Both the position numbers and the translations under genes were made by a program. A stretch of DNA of 64,000 nt from Zobellia amurskyensis. GTDB taxonomy: Bacteria > Bacteroidota > Bacteroidia > Flavobacteriales > Flavobacteriaceae. Numbering within the stretch: position 1 is the stretch's first letter; each line of letters begins with the position of its first letter. The notes under the pieces were generated by a model. The model made no database searches. It was not told where the DNA came from and saw nothing but the letters and a program-made list of their open reading frames with translations. Shown in pieces: positions 1 to 8,177 of this stretch. Where the stretch lies: positions 62,001 to 126,000 of the forward strand of contig NZ_RCNR01000004.1 of the NCBI RefSeq assembly GCF_009725985.1, in the 5' to 3' direction.

Positions 1-891
1 CAGTTTCAAAGGGCTAATTTTCTTGATGTAGATGGCATTGTGGGTAAAAATACGTGGCAAAAGTTAATGTTGGCTGGCTATAAATTTAATTGGGGTGCTA
101 CTAATTATATTCTTGAGGACGATGAGTTTATGAATGACTATACCGAAAAAGATACCATTTACTTGCACCATACCGCAGGCCTCCACAGACCTGATTATAC
201 CATTGGTTGGTGGGAAAATGATAATAAACCGGGAACGCTAAATAGGGTTGGGACATCTTTTGTCATTGGTAGAAAATCATTGGAGAACGACGATATGTTT
301 GACGGGGTAACCTACAGGGCTTTTAATGAAATGTTCTGGGCCCACCATTTGGGAACGAGATTGAAGAACAATACATTACTCAACAAGAAATCTATAGGTA
401 TAGAAATTTGTTCACTGGGTCCGCTCCAGAAAAGTAGTGAGGGGAAATTCTACTTTCAGGCTAACTCAAAAACAATTGAGGTACCCGAGTCAGAGGTTTG
501 TCAATTGAATACGCCTTGGAGAGGGTATCAATATTTTCAAAAATACACCGATAAGCAAATCAAGGAATGTGAGCGATTGATACTCACGCTGGCTACAATT
601 TTTGACATTCCCGTAAAAAACCTCAAATACGATAGTTCTTGGTTTGATATAAGCGAAGAAGCCCAAAACGGAGCACCGGGAGTGTGGACGCATTGTAATG
701 TGAGAACCGATAAAACGGACTGCTTTCCGCAACCCGAGTTCATAGCCATGTTAAACGGACTTTATTCTGCATATCAAGATTTTGAATTGGATTATTCTGA
801 ATTTGAATCTATGGCTGTGGGAGCACCCAATCAATTGAGTAAAGAAGTATTGGAGCATTATGCGGAAGATTTAGAGTTGATTGAAAATTAA
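1..891 (+). CDS. N-acetylmuramoyl-L-alanine amidase with PG-binding domain (5' partial)
   Basis: Likely cleaves the amide bond between N-acetylmuramic acid and the stem peptide of peptidoglycan (Amidase_2 family). The frame is open to the left edge. Its first residues (FQRANFLDVDGIVGKNTW) are the end of a PG_binding_1 domain, so the GTG at 40 is internal and the gene starts outside the window. Counting from the GTG, the amidase core shows HHTAG (His43/44), a SFVIGR strand, WAHHLG (100-105), SIGIEI (118-123) and a final zinc/catalytic patch with His218, Lys225 and Asp227/Cys228. No export signal can be judged because the N-terminus is missing. It is first in a tight rightward operon, 27 bp before the double protease. 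A phage-type endolysin origin is possible, but no phage structural genes are nearby. Confidence 0.85.
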   Translation, partial: QFQRANFLDVDGIVGKNTWQKLMLAGYKFNWGATNYILEDDEFMNDYTEKDTIYLHHTAGLHRPDYTIGWWENDNKPGTLNRVGTSFVIGRKSLENDDMFDGVTYRAFNEMFWAHHLGTRLKNNTLLNKKSIGIEICSLGPLQKSSEGKFYFQANSKTIEVPESEVCQLNTPWRGYQYFQKYTDKQIKECERLILTLATIFDIPVKNLKYDSSWFDISEEAQNGAPGVWTHCNVRTDKTDCFPQPEFIAMLNGLYSAYQDFELDYSEFESMAVGAPNQLSKEVLEHYAEDLELIEN

Positions 892-918
892 AAATAATCA
901 TTTGTAACGCTGTATATC

Positions 919-3663
919 ATGGATGATAAATTAAGGGAGTTGGCCGAGAATGCATATTCTAATTATTCCAGTGTCTTGGGTGATATAGACCGAATAAAAA
1001 CGGATATTACCCATGTTCGTCAAGGAAAACTGGAATTATCTGAAATTCAAACGGATACAGAGCGATTGAACAACCGGATCAATCGAGAAGGTACTGCAGA
1101 ACTTCAAGCCTTGGAACGCATTAACGGTGAAGCCAATTTTCAGGATATCCGAATCATTCAACGTATAGTAGAGCTGTCTAGGGCGGTGGGTAGAATAACT
1201 ACCAATTCTAGGTTGGGCAACACAGGTTACGGTACAGGTTTTTTAATTGCCCCTAACTTGATGCTTACCAACAATCACGTATTGGGCACTGCAGAGGTGG
1301 CGGCAAATTCTACTATTCAATTTAACTACGAACTAGACCAAAAGGGAAACCCTAATAAATCTGAAAGTTTTAACCTCCTTCCGGAGGAATTCTTTGTTAC
1401 CTCTCATTATAAAAAAGATGCTGGCGACCCTTATAGTGGACTTGATTTTACGATAGTAGCAGTAGAAAAAATTTCCAATGAGGGAACACCTTTAAGTAAT
1501 TTTCCTGTTGCTCGGTTAGATAAAAAATTGGGTAAAATCATAGACGGTGAAAATTGCGCCATTGTGCAACATCCAAAAGGCGATTACAAAAAAATCGTCA
1601 TGAAAGACATTCGTATGTTAGTGCTAAAAGATGACTTCCTCATTTATGAATCGGATACACTTCCAGGTTCATCGGGCAGTATGGTTTTGGGCCTTGGTAC
1701 GGGTGAAGTGGTAGCTCTACATCATAGTGCGGTACCTAGAAAAAATAGACATGGACAATGGCTAAGAAAAGATGGGTCCGTAGTACAACCTGGAGACCCT
1801 GATAATATGATAGACTGGATGGGGAACGAAGGCATTCGCATTAGCAGTATTCTAAATATGATTGCAAGAATCCCGGTACCCGATACAATGAAGTCTTATA
1901 AAACAGCTCTGGTCGGGACTTTGCAACCGGATAAAAGCCCGGTGATAATTTCTACTGAAAACAAGACAGTAACATCCAATCACTATCCTATGAACCATTC
2001 CGAAAGTACAACTAGTCAGACCCTATATTTTGAGATACAATTATCGGGAGTCAAAGAAATGCAAAACGACTGGAAACAGAATGCGGCTAGTTTAGTGCCC
2101 GGTCTTGTGCTTAGCGAACCTTTGTACCCTATGTCTACGGAACAAGCGCACCGGCTTTTTTACTACATACATGTACAATCCAACAAAACTCCATGGGAGG
2201 TTGCTGCCGAACTGGAAGGCCTACCACAAATAGATACGTGTACGCCCGATCTGGAAATGTCTACGGATATAAAACCGGGGCATTATGGCCGTTGGTCAGG
2301 AAATGAAAGTCTAGAATCACTTGATGATGGCACGGCCGATTGGGGCAAAAGTGAAGGCGATTTTAAAATCCGTTGGGCGAATGCCAGTTTGGTAAAGGAT
2401 TTTATTCCAAAAGGGCAAAGCAACGAGTATAGAAAGTGGAATTTAAACGCGACCAATGCGAACAATCTTAAAGATGTAAAGGAATATAAAAGTTTAAAAG
2501 ACAACGCAGATAAAATACGGTTAATTCAGTTAGATACGGGTTATACCGATCACTCCAAAGTTTTGGGAGGATACAATCTTTTACACGATGAGGATTTCAT
2601 AGATGGGGAAGATGCTCGTGATGAAATGAGTATGGGCATCTTAAAACAACCGGGCCATGGTACCAGAACCGCAAGTATAATTATGGGAAATAGGGCTAAC
2701 GGCAGAATTGAAAATGACGGTAATCAAGGTGTGGCAGTTGCTGAGGAAGAATCATTGGTTAAAGTAATTCCGTACCGTATTTCAAAATCGGTAATCCTGA
2801 TTGGTAGGGGGCGTAATTTATTCAATGCGGTTTCTCAGGCCATCAACGCCAATGCAGATGTTGTTTTTATGTGCATGGGTAGTTATCCTAGACCAATGAT
2901 TTATAGCATAGCCAAAACGGCCTATGATCGCGGTGTTATCTGGGTATGTGCCGCTGGCAATATGGTAGAATCCGTAATTGCCCCAGCAGTGTATCCAGGA
3001 ACCATTGCCGTTGCGGCATCCAACCCAAATAATGAACCATGGCGCTACACATCTTACGGTCCCGCAGTTGATATAACCGCACCCGGGGAGGATGTCTACG
3101 TACCGTTTAAAAATAAAAAGCAGGAAGATATTATGGTGTTCGGCTCGGGAACAAGTTATGCTACACCGCATGTAGCTTCTGCAGCGGCTCTATGGAAAGC
3201 TAAAAATCTAGATAAACTCAACAAATATATAGAACACCCATGGCAAATTGTAGAGTTGTTTCGGAAGCATCTAAAAGAATCCGCTCAAAAGGTGGTGGAC
3301 AATCGTGAATGGGATCAGAAAAGATTCGGTGCCGGTATTTTAGATTTAACAGCTCTGTTGTCAAAAGAAGTGACAGCGGAAGAAATAAAAGAACTTAAAA
3401 ATGCCTACGCAGGTAAGGAGAGTCGCAAAGAATGGGATTTGGGTGTTCGTGAGACCGTTCATTTTCTTTGGAATACGGCCCGCAGAAAATTAACCCCAGG
3501 ATTTGAAAGTTCAACCATACAGGATGCATTGACCGAAAGAGCACGAATAAGTGTGGCCGCTATGACCGGCAGACCGGTAAACAAAGTCTTTGAAAGCTAT
3601 GCCCAATTTGATGAAGATCAAACGGAAAGATTACTAAAGGTATATTTTGAAAGTTTCAATTAA
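919..3663 (+). CDS. Trypsin-like (S1) plus subtilisin-like (S8) double serine protease
   Basis: A 914-residue protein with two complete-looking serine protease domains. Residues 1-95 are helical and charged with no signal peptide. Residues 96-260 form a trypsin-like domain: TNNHVLG (His120), GLDFTIV (Asp176) and GSSGS (Ser252). Residues 330-520 are a linker of unknown fold. Residues 530-830 are a subtilisin domain: Asp539 in QLDTGYTDH, His580 in GHGTRTA, oxyanion Asn681 in AAGN, and Ser746 in GTSYATPH. About 85 further residues follow. Both triads look intact. It sits 11 bp upstream of the M19-type gene, so it is probably co-transcribed with the amidase and dipeptidase. The S1 plus S8 fusion is unusual; one domain may process the other. 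Without a signal peptide it is inferred to act in the cytoplasm. Confidence 0.88.
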   Translation: MDDKLRELAENAYSNYSSVLGDIDRIKTDITHVRQGKLELSEIQTDTERLNNRINREGTAELQALERINGEANFQDIRIIQRIVELSRAVGRITTNSRLGNTGYGTGFLIAPNLMLTNNHVLGTAEVAANSTIQFNYELDQKGNPNKSESFNLLPEEFFVTSHYKKDAGDPYSGLDFTIVAVEKISNEGTPLSNFPVARLDKKLGKIIDGENCAIVQHPKGDYKKIVMKDIRMLVLKDDFLIYESDTLPGSSGSMVLGLGTGEVVALHHSAVPRKNRHGQWLRKDGSVVQPGDPDNMIDWMGNEGIRISSILNMIARIPVPDTMKSYKTALVGTLQPDKSPVIISTENKTVTSNHYPMNHSESTTSQTLYFEIQLSGVKEMQNDWKQNAASLVPGLVLSEPLYPMSTEQAHRLFYYIHVQSNKTPWEVAAELEGLPQIDTCTPDLEMSTDIKPGHYGRWSGNESLESLDDGTADWGKSEGDFKIRWANASLVKDFIPKGQSNEYRKWNLNATNANNLKDVKEYKSLKDNADKIRLIQLDTGYTDHSKVLGGYNLLHDEDFIDGEDARDEMSMGILKQPGHGTRTASIIMGNRANGRIENDGNQGVAVAEEESLVKVIPYRISKSVILIGRGRNLFNAVSQAINANADVVFMCMGSYPRPMIYSIAKTAYDRGVIWVCAAGNMVESVIAPAVYPGTIAVAASNPNNEPWRYTSYGPAVDITAPGEDVYVPFKNKKQEDIMVFGSGTSYATPHVASAAALWKAKNLDKLNKYIEHPWQIVELFRKHLKESAQKVVDNREWDQKRFGAGILDLTALLSKEVTAEEIKELKNAYAGKESRKEWDLGVRETVHFLWNTARRKLTPGFESSTIQDALTERARISVAAMTGRPVNKVFESYAQFDEDQTERLLKVYFESFN

Positions 3664-3674
3664 AAGCAAAAATC

Positions 3675-5462
3675 ATGGATAACTATTTTGACCTTCATTT
3701 TCATCCCATGGCTAAAAACCATCTGGCACCTAAGCCAAAAGAGTCGTATTTGAAAAAAGCAAATGCGGCAACCATGCCTATAACTATGACCAAGGCTTTT
3801 AAAGATTATACTAACGAAAATGTACTTCGCAGACTTGAAAGTCAATGTTGTATAGAATATTTAAATGAAGCACAGGTACGGTATGGAGTTGCTGCCATTG
3901 CAGCTATAGAATTTGGGGTGGCATCTAGCAAAGGGTTTTTGGAGGATGTATTAAAAAGCTATCAAAAAAAACCACTGGAGGATGCCTATTTTGATGCAAT
4001 TAAAGAAGGGGAAATTTCATATCTAAACTTATTTCTGAAAGAGGTAGCATTATACATTAAGAATAGAAACTTGGAAAATAGGGAGCCGCATGCAAAAGGA
4101 AGTTTAAACCTAATTGCCAGACCTTCTAAGAATCCTAGGGAAGCTGTATCAAAAGAGTTGCCAAATTTGGTGTTCGCTATTGAAGGTGGTCATAACCTTT
4201 GTATGAAGAAAATTGGGAATGCCCTTGATTATGATAGTTTTGAGGCTTTGGGAAAAGATACCTTTTTTGACCCCACTATTGCAGTTTCCGAAGACAACAG
4301 GAAACCACATGAAGTATTGAGGAAATTGTACAAAGCGTTCCGGGATTATGGGTTAGATGTACTGTACCTCACACTTACGCATTTAACGCATATACCCGAA
4401 CAACATTTAGCCACACATGCCTATGGTACAAAGAGTTTAAGGCATCCATCGTTTTATCCTTTTGGAAACGGACTGAGTGAATTAGGAGCTGAGGTCGTGA
4501 GAACGGCGTATAAATTAGAAGCACCTACGAGGAAAAAGGATGATGCAGGAGTGTTGATAGATATCAAACATTTAAGCCTTAAATCGCGCGAGGATTTATA
4601 CACGTTACGTGAGAAAGAAGGCTTTGGTAAAATTCCGTTAATTGCCTCTCACGTTGGCGTTACAGGGTATTCCATAAGTGATTGGAAGCACAATCTTGAA
4701 ATAGAAAAATGTGCGAATCATGTAGACCAGGGAATAAAAACCGTAAAGTTATATACAAGGCCCAAAGTGGCGGGGTATTGGGGGGCTGATTCCAATACGG
4801 AATTCAGTTTTCATCCGGGTACGATTAATTTAATGGATGAAGATATTATTGAGATTGCCAATAGTAATGGACTCATAGGAGTAGGGCTTGATGTTGATTT
4901 ATTGGGGTACGATACAAGATCTATGGTTCAGGAGGATGTTTGCGAGTTTATAACCACGCCGGACTTTATCCACTATTTTCCATACACGAGTATTAAATCA
5001 ATAGACTACGCTAGTGTGGAGGAAATTAAAGCGGAAGAATCATGGTTGAAGCCTTCAAAGAAAGAAGTTCATCCACTTAGCTTTTGCTTTAATATTATTC
5101 ACATCATGGCGGTTATTGGATTAAAGACCAACTTTCAAGATGCTCCGGAAAAATTCATTTGTATCGGTAGCGACTTTGATGCTTTTATTGAACCATCAAA
5201 TATATGTAGTGATAGTAGACAGTTTAAGAACTTAAAAGCATGTCTGATGAAATGGTTGCCTGTTGCCGCAAAGAAATACCAGAAGGTGAATGGGGGAGCT
5301 AAGGATTTATTCGATTTTACCAAGAAAAAGAAAGAATTGAATGAAGTGGTCGTGGGGATACTCTATGGGAATGGCCGAGATTTTTTAGATAGACGGGGTT
5401 TTTTAGAGGGGTTGGCTGAGCCCAAAAAAGGAAAAGAAAGCACAGAAACCGAATTAGTTTAA
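3675..5462 (+). CDS. Membrane dipeptidase (M19)-like amidohydrolase
   Basis: Resembles the M19 renal/membrane dipeptidase family, zinc enzymes of the amidohydrolase fold that cleave dipeptides. Visible landmarks are LHFHP (His8, His10) at the N-terminus, AIEGGHN with Glu170 as the bridging acidic ligand, LTLTHL, SHVGVTG carrying a metal-binding His, IGSDFD near residue 495, and a C-terminal GNGRDFLD box like the family's closing motif. At 595 residues it is longer than typical M19 enzymes (about 320-420), with inserts between the motifs. No signal peptide is seen. It lies between the double protease and a small membrane protein in one operon, so it may finish peptide breakdown or act on stem peptides. 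The family call is good; the substrate is unknown. Confidence 0.75.
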   Translation: MDNYFDLHFHPMAKNHLAPKPKESYLKKANAATMPITMTKAFKDYTNENVLRRLESQCCIEYLNEAQVRYGVAAIAAIEFGVASSKGFLEDVLKSYQKKPLEDAYFDAIKEGEISYLNLFLKEVALYIKNRNLENREPHAKGSLNLIARPSKNPREAVSKELPNLVFAIEGGHNLCMKKIGNALDYDSFEALGKDTFFDPTIAVSEDNRKPHEVLRKLYKAFRDYGLDVLYLTLTHLTHIPEQHLATHAYGTKSLRHPSFYPFGNGLSELGAEVVRTAYKLEAPTRKKDDAGVLIDIKHLSLKSREDLYTLREKEGFGKIPLIASHVGVTGYSISDWKHNLEIEKCANHVDQGIKTVKLYTRPKVAGYWGADSNTEFSFHPGTINLMDEDIIEIANSNGLIGVGLDVDLLGYDTRSMVQEDVCEFITTPDFIHYFPYTSIKSIDYASVEEIKAEESWLKPSKKEVHPLSFCFNIIHIMAVIGLKTNFQDAPEKFICIGSDFDAFIEPSNICSDSRQFKNLKACLMKWLPVAAKKYQKVNGGAKDLFDFTKKKKELNEVVVGILYGNGRDFLDRRGFLEGLAEPKKGKESTETELV

Positions 5463-5474
5463 AAAGAATTAGGT

Positions 5475-5963
5475 ATGCCTGATAATGTAAAAATAACGAC
5501 CAGTAGTTCTTCTAAAGCAGCCGCTGGGTCTATGGGGTGGTTCACTTTTGAAAATGTAATTGCGTTTGCTGTACTTATTGCCTATGGTTTTTTTATTTAT
5601 TTTTTAATAGGAAAAGTAGATAGTGGCGACCCCAGTTGGAGTCGGTTAATTTATCTGTTTTCTGGGGTAGAAGCCATCGTTTTTGCAGCGGTAGGATTTC
5701 TATTCGGAAAAGAAGTGAACCGAAAACGAGCTGAAAAGGCGGAAACCGAAAAGAAGGAAATAGAGGAACAAAAAGAAAAAATCAAAGACGAAAAAGTAGA
5801 AGAACATAATAAAGGGCTGGTGCTTGGAGCAATGATTATGCAAGCGGAAAACGGTCAAAAGAAACCCACTACGGAACGAGGTTTGGAAATGGCTATACCG
5901 CCAAGTACGTTGCAAGACATTGCCGACAAAGCAAAAAAAATGTATCCAGAGCTGGATAAGTAA
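5475..5963 (+). CDS. Small two-TM membrane protein with coiled coil
   Basis: Unrecognised 162-residue protein. Two hydrophobic segments lie at about residues 25-46 and 60-80, followed by a highly charged Lys/Glu coiled coil (about 84-116) and a polar tail. The predicted shape is a membrane hairpin with a cytoplasmic coiled-coil tail. It is the last gene of the rightward operon, 12 bp after the M19-type gene, and converges on the next gene with only 3 bp between stop codons. A holin-like or anchor role for the operon's hydrolases is conceivable, but nothing in the sequence proves it. Confidence 0.65.
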   Translation: MPDNVKITTSSSSKAAAGSMGWFTFENVIAFAVLIAYGFFIYFLIGKVDSGDPSWSRLIYLFSGVEAIVFAAVGFLFGKEVNRKRAEKAETEKKEIEEQKEKIKDEKVEEHNKGLVLGAMIMQAENGQKKPTTERGLEMAIPPSTLQDIADKAKKMYPELDK

Positions 5964-5966
5964 TCG

Positions 5967-7292
5967 TTATTTTTTTCGTTCCCGGGTAAGATTATAAGTA
6001 AGACCTAAATAGATGCCCCATTCCGATTTTTTGTAAGTGGGAGCTGAGGTATATTCCACGGGAACGTACAGGTTTCCATTCTCGTTTTCTACGCTGTTTG
6101 AGAGTACATCTATCCTGGCCAATGACGCTCCAACGTTTACACCTATTAACTGTTCTCTACCAATCAAAACCCCAGCACCAAATAGATACCGCGTAATCCC
6201 GTCTAGAGGTGATACCGCTGCTCCGGCATTTAATCCACCTCTTAGTCCAGCAGAGAATTGATAGCTATAATGTGCTAATGCTCCAATGGAAACATCAAAA
6301 TTACTTCCGTTTTCTTCTAGTATCTGGTTTCTTCCGTCCCCATTGTCTTCTAAGTAGTACGACTTTTCGTTGAGGTTGTTATAAAAGAATCCCGTTGAGA
6401 AATCGAATTTAAAACCTCCTTTTTTGGTGAAAAAATCAATCTTTTTAGTAAAAATGGTATCATTAGTAAATGTATTGATAAGGGTTATTTTCGTTTCCAA
6501 AACATCTTTTGATGCGCGGAGCAGTTCTGGAAATTGCTCGTAGTTTTTCATCTCCATAGATTTCACCAGAAAGTCAAAATATCTTAGACTGGTCTCAAGG
6601 TTTATATTTTCGCTCAAGACCTCCAAATTAGAAGCATATATAATCAATTCATTGGCTACACTAGAATCTATGGTCAGATCTGAATTTTCAATCAGTGTTT
6701 TATAATAGTTTTTCGCACTTTGGATGTATTGATATGACTGGGCAACGCTGTTTCTCAATACATCTAAATTGGTCTCTTTTGGCTTTAGGATATCGGGATT
6801 GTTTTTAAAAATTTGGTCAAGCTCGCGCAAATGAAGTTGTGCTTTCTTTTGAATGGATTTTACCATATCCAGAGTTCTGAACTCTGCGTTGTCATTTGAC
6901 TCATTGTAGAGTAAAGTGGCGATTTCTGTTAGGGCTTGCAACTTCTCAATATGCTCCATAGATTGCGCGTAGATGAGGCCATATTTTGGGGCGGTGCTTT
7001 CTTGGGATATAAAACCAAAAATTCCGGAATCAGGAATTTTAAGTAGTAATGATTTTAGAATATCCGGGGTGCTAGAGCTTAAACCGAAATCCGTAGTTTC
7101 AATTATGACATCAACAAAAGCAGTATTGATTCCCGTTATTTTCAAGTCGTAAAACTGATTTGTCTTCAAGTCGTCCGTGGCTACATGTTCCAGTTCTTTT
7201 TTTGCTAAATCAACTTTAAATATAATCGTTTCCTGTGCCTCTAATAAATTGTAAAAGAGGCACACGACCGAAGCTAGAATAATCTTTCTCAT
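5967..7292 (-). CDS. Secreted outer-membrane-type protein of unknown function
   Basis: A 441-residue protein with a Sec signal peptide (MRKIILASVVCLFYNLLEAQ, cut after AQ). A mostly helical middle (about 120-290) is followed by a C-terminal region with alternating aromatic and glycine-rich strands (GFKFDFSTGFFYNN, AHYSYQFSAGLRGGLNAGAA, GIYLGLTYNL) typical of a small beta-barrel that ends near the C-terminus. An outer-membrane location is inferred. I do not recognise the family. It is the last gene of the leftward group that includes the matrixin-like protease, 40 bp downstream of it, and may be co-transcribed. Confidence 0.65.
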   Translation of the reverse strand: MRKIILASVVCLFYNLLEAQETIIFKVDLAKKELEHVATDDLKTNQFYDLKITGINTAFVDVIIETTDFGLSSSTPDILKSLLLKIPDSGIFGFISQESTAPKYGLIYAQSMEHIEKLQALTEIATLLYNESNDNAEFRTLDMVKSIQKKAQLHLRELDQIFKNNPDILKPKETNLDVLRNSVAQSYQYIQSAKNYYKTLIENSDLTIDSSVANELIIYASNLEVLSENINLETSLRYFDFLVKSMEMKNYEQFPELLRASKDVLETKITLINTFTNDTIFTKKIDFFTKKGGFKFDFSTGFFYNNLNEKSYYLEDNGDGRNQILEENGSNFDVSIGALAHYSYQFSAGLRGGLNAGAAVSPLDGITRYLFGAGVLIGREQLIGVNVGASLARIDVLSNSVENENGNLYVPVEYTSAPTYKKSEWGIYLGLTYNLTRERKK

Positions 7293-7332
7293 AATCTAAT
7301 ATTTTAAGTTTTCAATATAAATGGTTCAATAG

Positions 7333-8103
7333 CTAAACCGTTGCCATACATATGGTATGAAAAGGCATCACTAAGTGTATGGGAGTACCGTTAATAGCAA
7401 CAAGTTCTCCGCTCCATGCCAATTCATAAAGGTGTTTTAGGTCTCTAATATCCTCATCGGTCATTACACTTTTTGCACCATAATTCATAATGGAAAATGG
7501 TTTGTGTTCCCCGAATATTTCCGATGGCCAAGCCTGTTCGCTGATTTTTGCAAAGAAGTGGCGTAACCCGAAAACGTGTCCCAATTCGTGCATCATGGTC
7601 TCTAACTGTTCCTGTTTTGTTTGCTCGAACATTTTGGGATAGATTACCAATTGGTGTCGTCCACTATCGGGAAAAAAAGCACTTGCCAAGACGCATCCAT
7701 GTGCGTTGCAATTATCTGAAGCAGCTACGTGTATCTGAAAATCCGAGTTATCTGGGTTCTCACTAAACCTAACCGGTACGGCTTCTCCCCAAGTAAGTAG
7801 AGCTTCGCCTAGCAATTCTCTTAAATACGTTTTTATCCGTTCAGGATTCATGTAATAATAGAGAGCACTTTCGTCAAAGGTCCATCGCAGCACTTGGTGT
7901 TGTGCCCAAAGGGGAATAAACCCTTCACTGGCATCCACTAATATTTCTAATGGAGACCTGCTTCCGGCTGTTGCCTGACCTTTTCGATCGGTCATACAAA
8001 TGAATTTATCACCGTATTGATGTACTGCGGACTCACTATTTTTAGCGAGTTCTTCTTTGCTTTTCTGAGCGAACAGCTCTTTTGAATTTGATTTCTTTCC
8101 CAT
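7333..8103 (-). CDS. Matrixin-like zinc metalloprotease (metzincin)
   Basis: A 256-residue protein with the full metzincin zinc site HELGHVFGLRH (His172, Glu173, His176, His182) and the Met-turn SIMNYGA (Met206), as in M10 matrixins and related enzymes. The upstream part (60-165) fits a matrixin core (VLRWTFDE, then a TYLRELLGEALLTW helix). Two cysteines in NCNAHGC sit before the zinc helix. No signal peptide is visible (MGKKSNSKELFAQ), unlike most secreted matrixins, so cytoplasmic action or an unusual export route is implied. It lies 74 bp downstream of the giant membrane NTPase gene and 40 bp upstream of the barrel protein gene, all leftward. The substrate is unknown; its neighbours are three further peptidases. 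Confidence 0.85.
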   Translation of the reverse strand: MGKKSNSKELFAQKSKEELAKNSESAVHQYGDKFICMTDRKGQATAGSRSPLEILVDASEGFIPLWAQHQVLRWTFDESALYYYMNPERIKTYLRELLGEALLTWGEAVPVRFSENPDNSDFQIHVAASDNCNAHGCVLASAFFPDSGRHQLVIYPKMFEQTKQEQLETMMHELGHVFGLRHFFAKISEQAWPSEIFGEHKPFSIMNYGAKSVMTDEDIRDLKHLYELAWSGELVAINGTPIHLVMPFHTICMATV

Positions 8104-8177
8104 GATGTGTGTATTTAGTTATGAATAAATTATTTCAAAATTTAATGTTGCTAATGCTGTCAATGAAAATCAATAGA

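Noticed and set aside
1-5963. Prophage lysis module (amidase as endolysin, two-TM protein as holin)
   Set aside because: No phage structural, packaging or replication genes nearby, and the operon contains large proteases unlike lysis cassettes.
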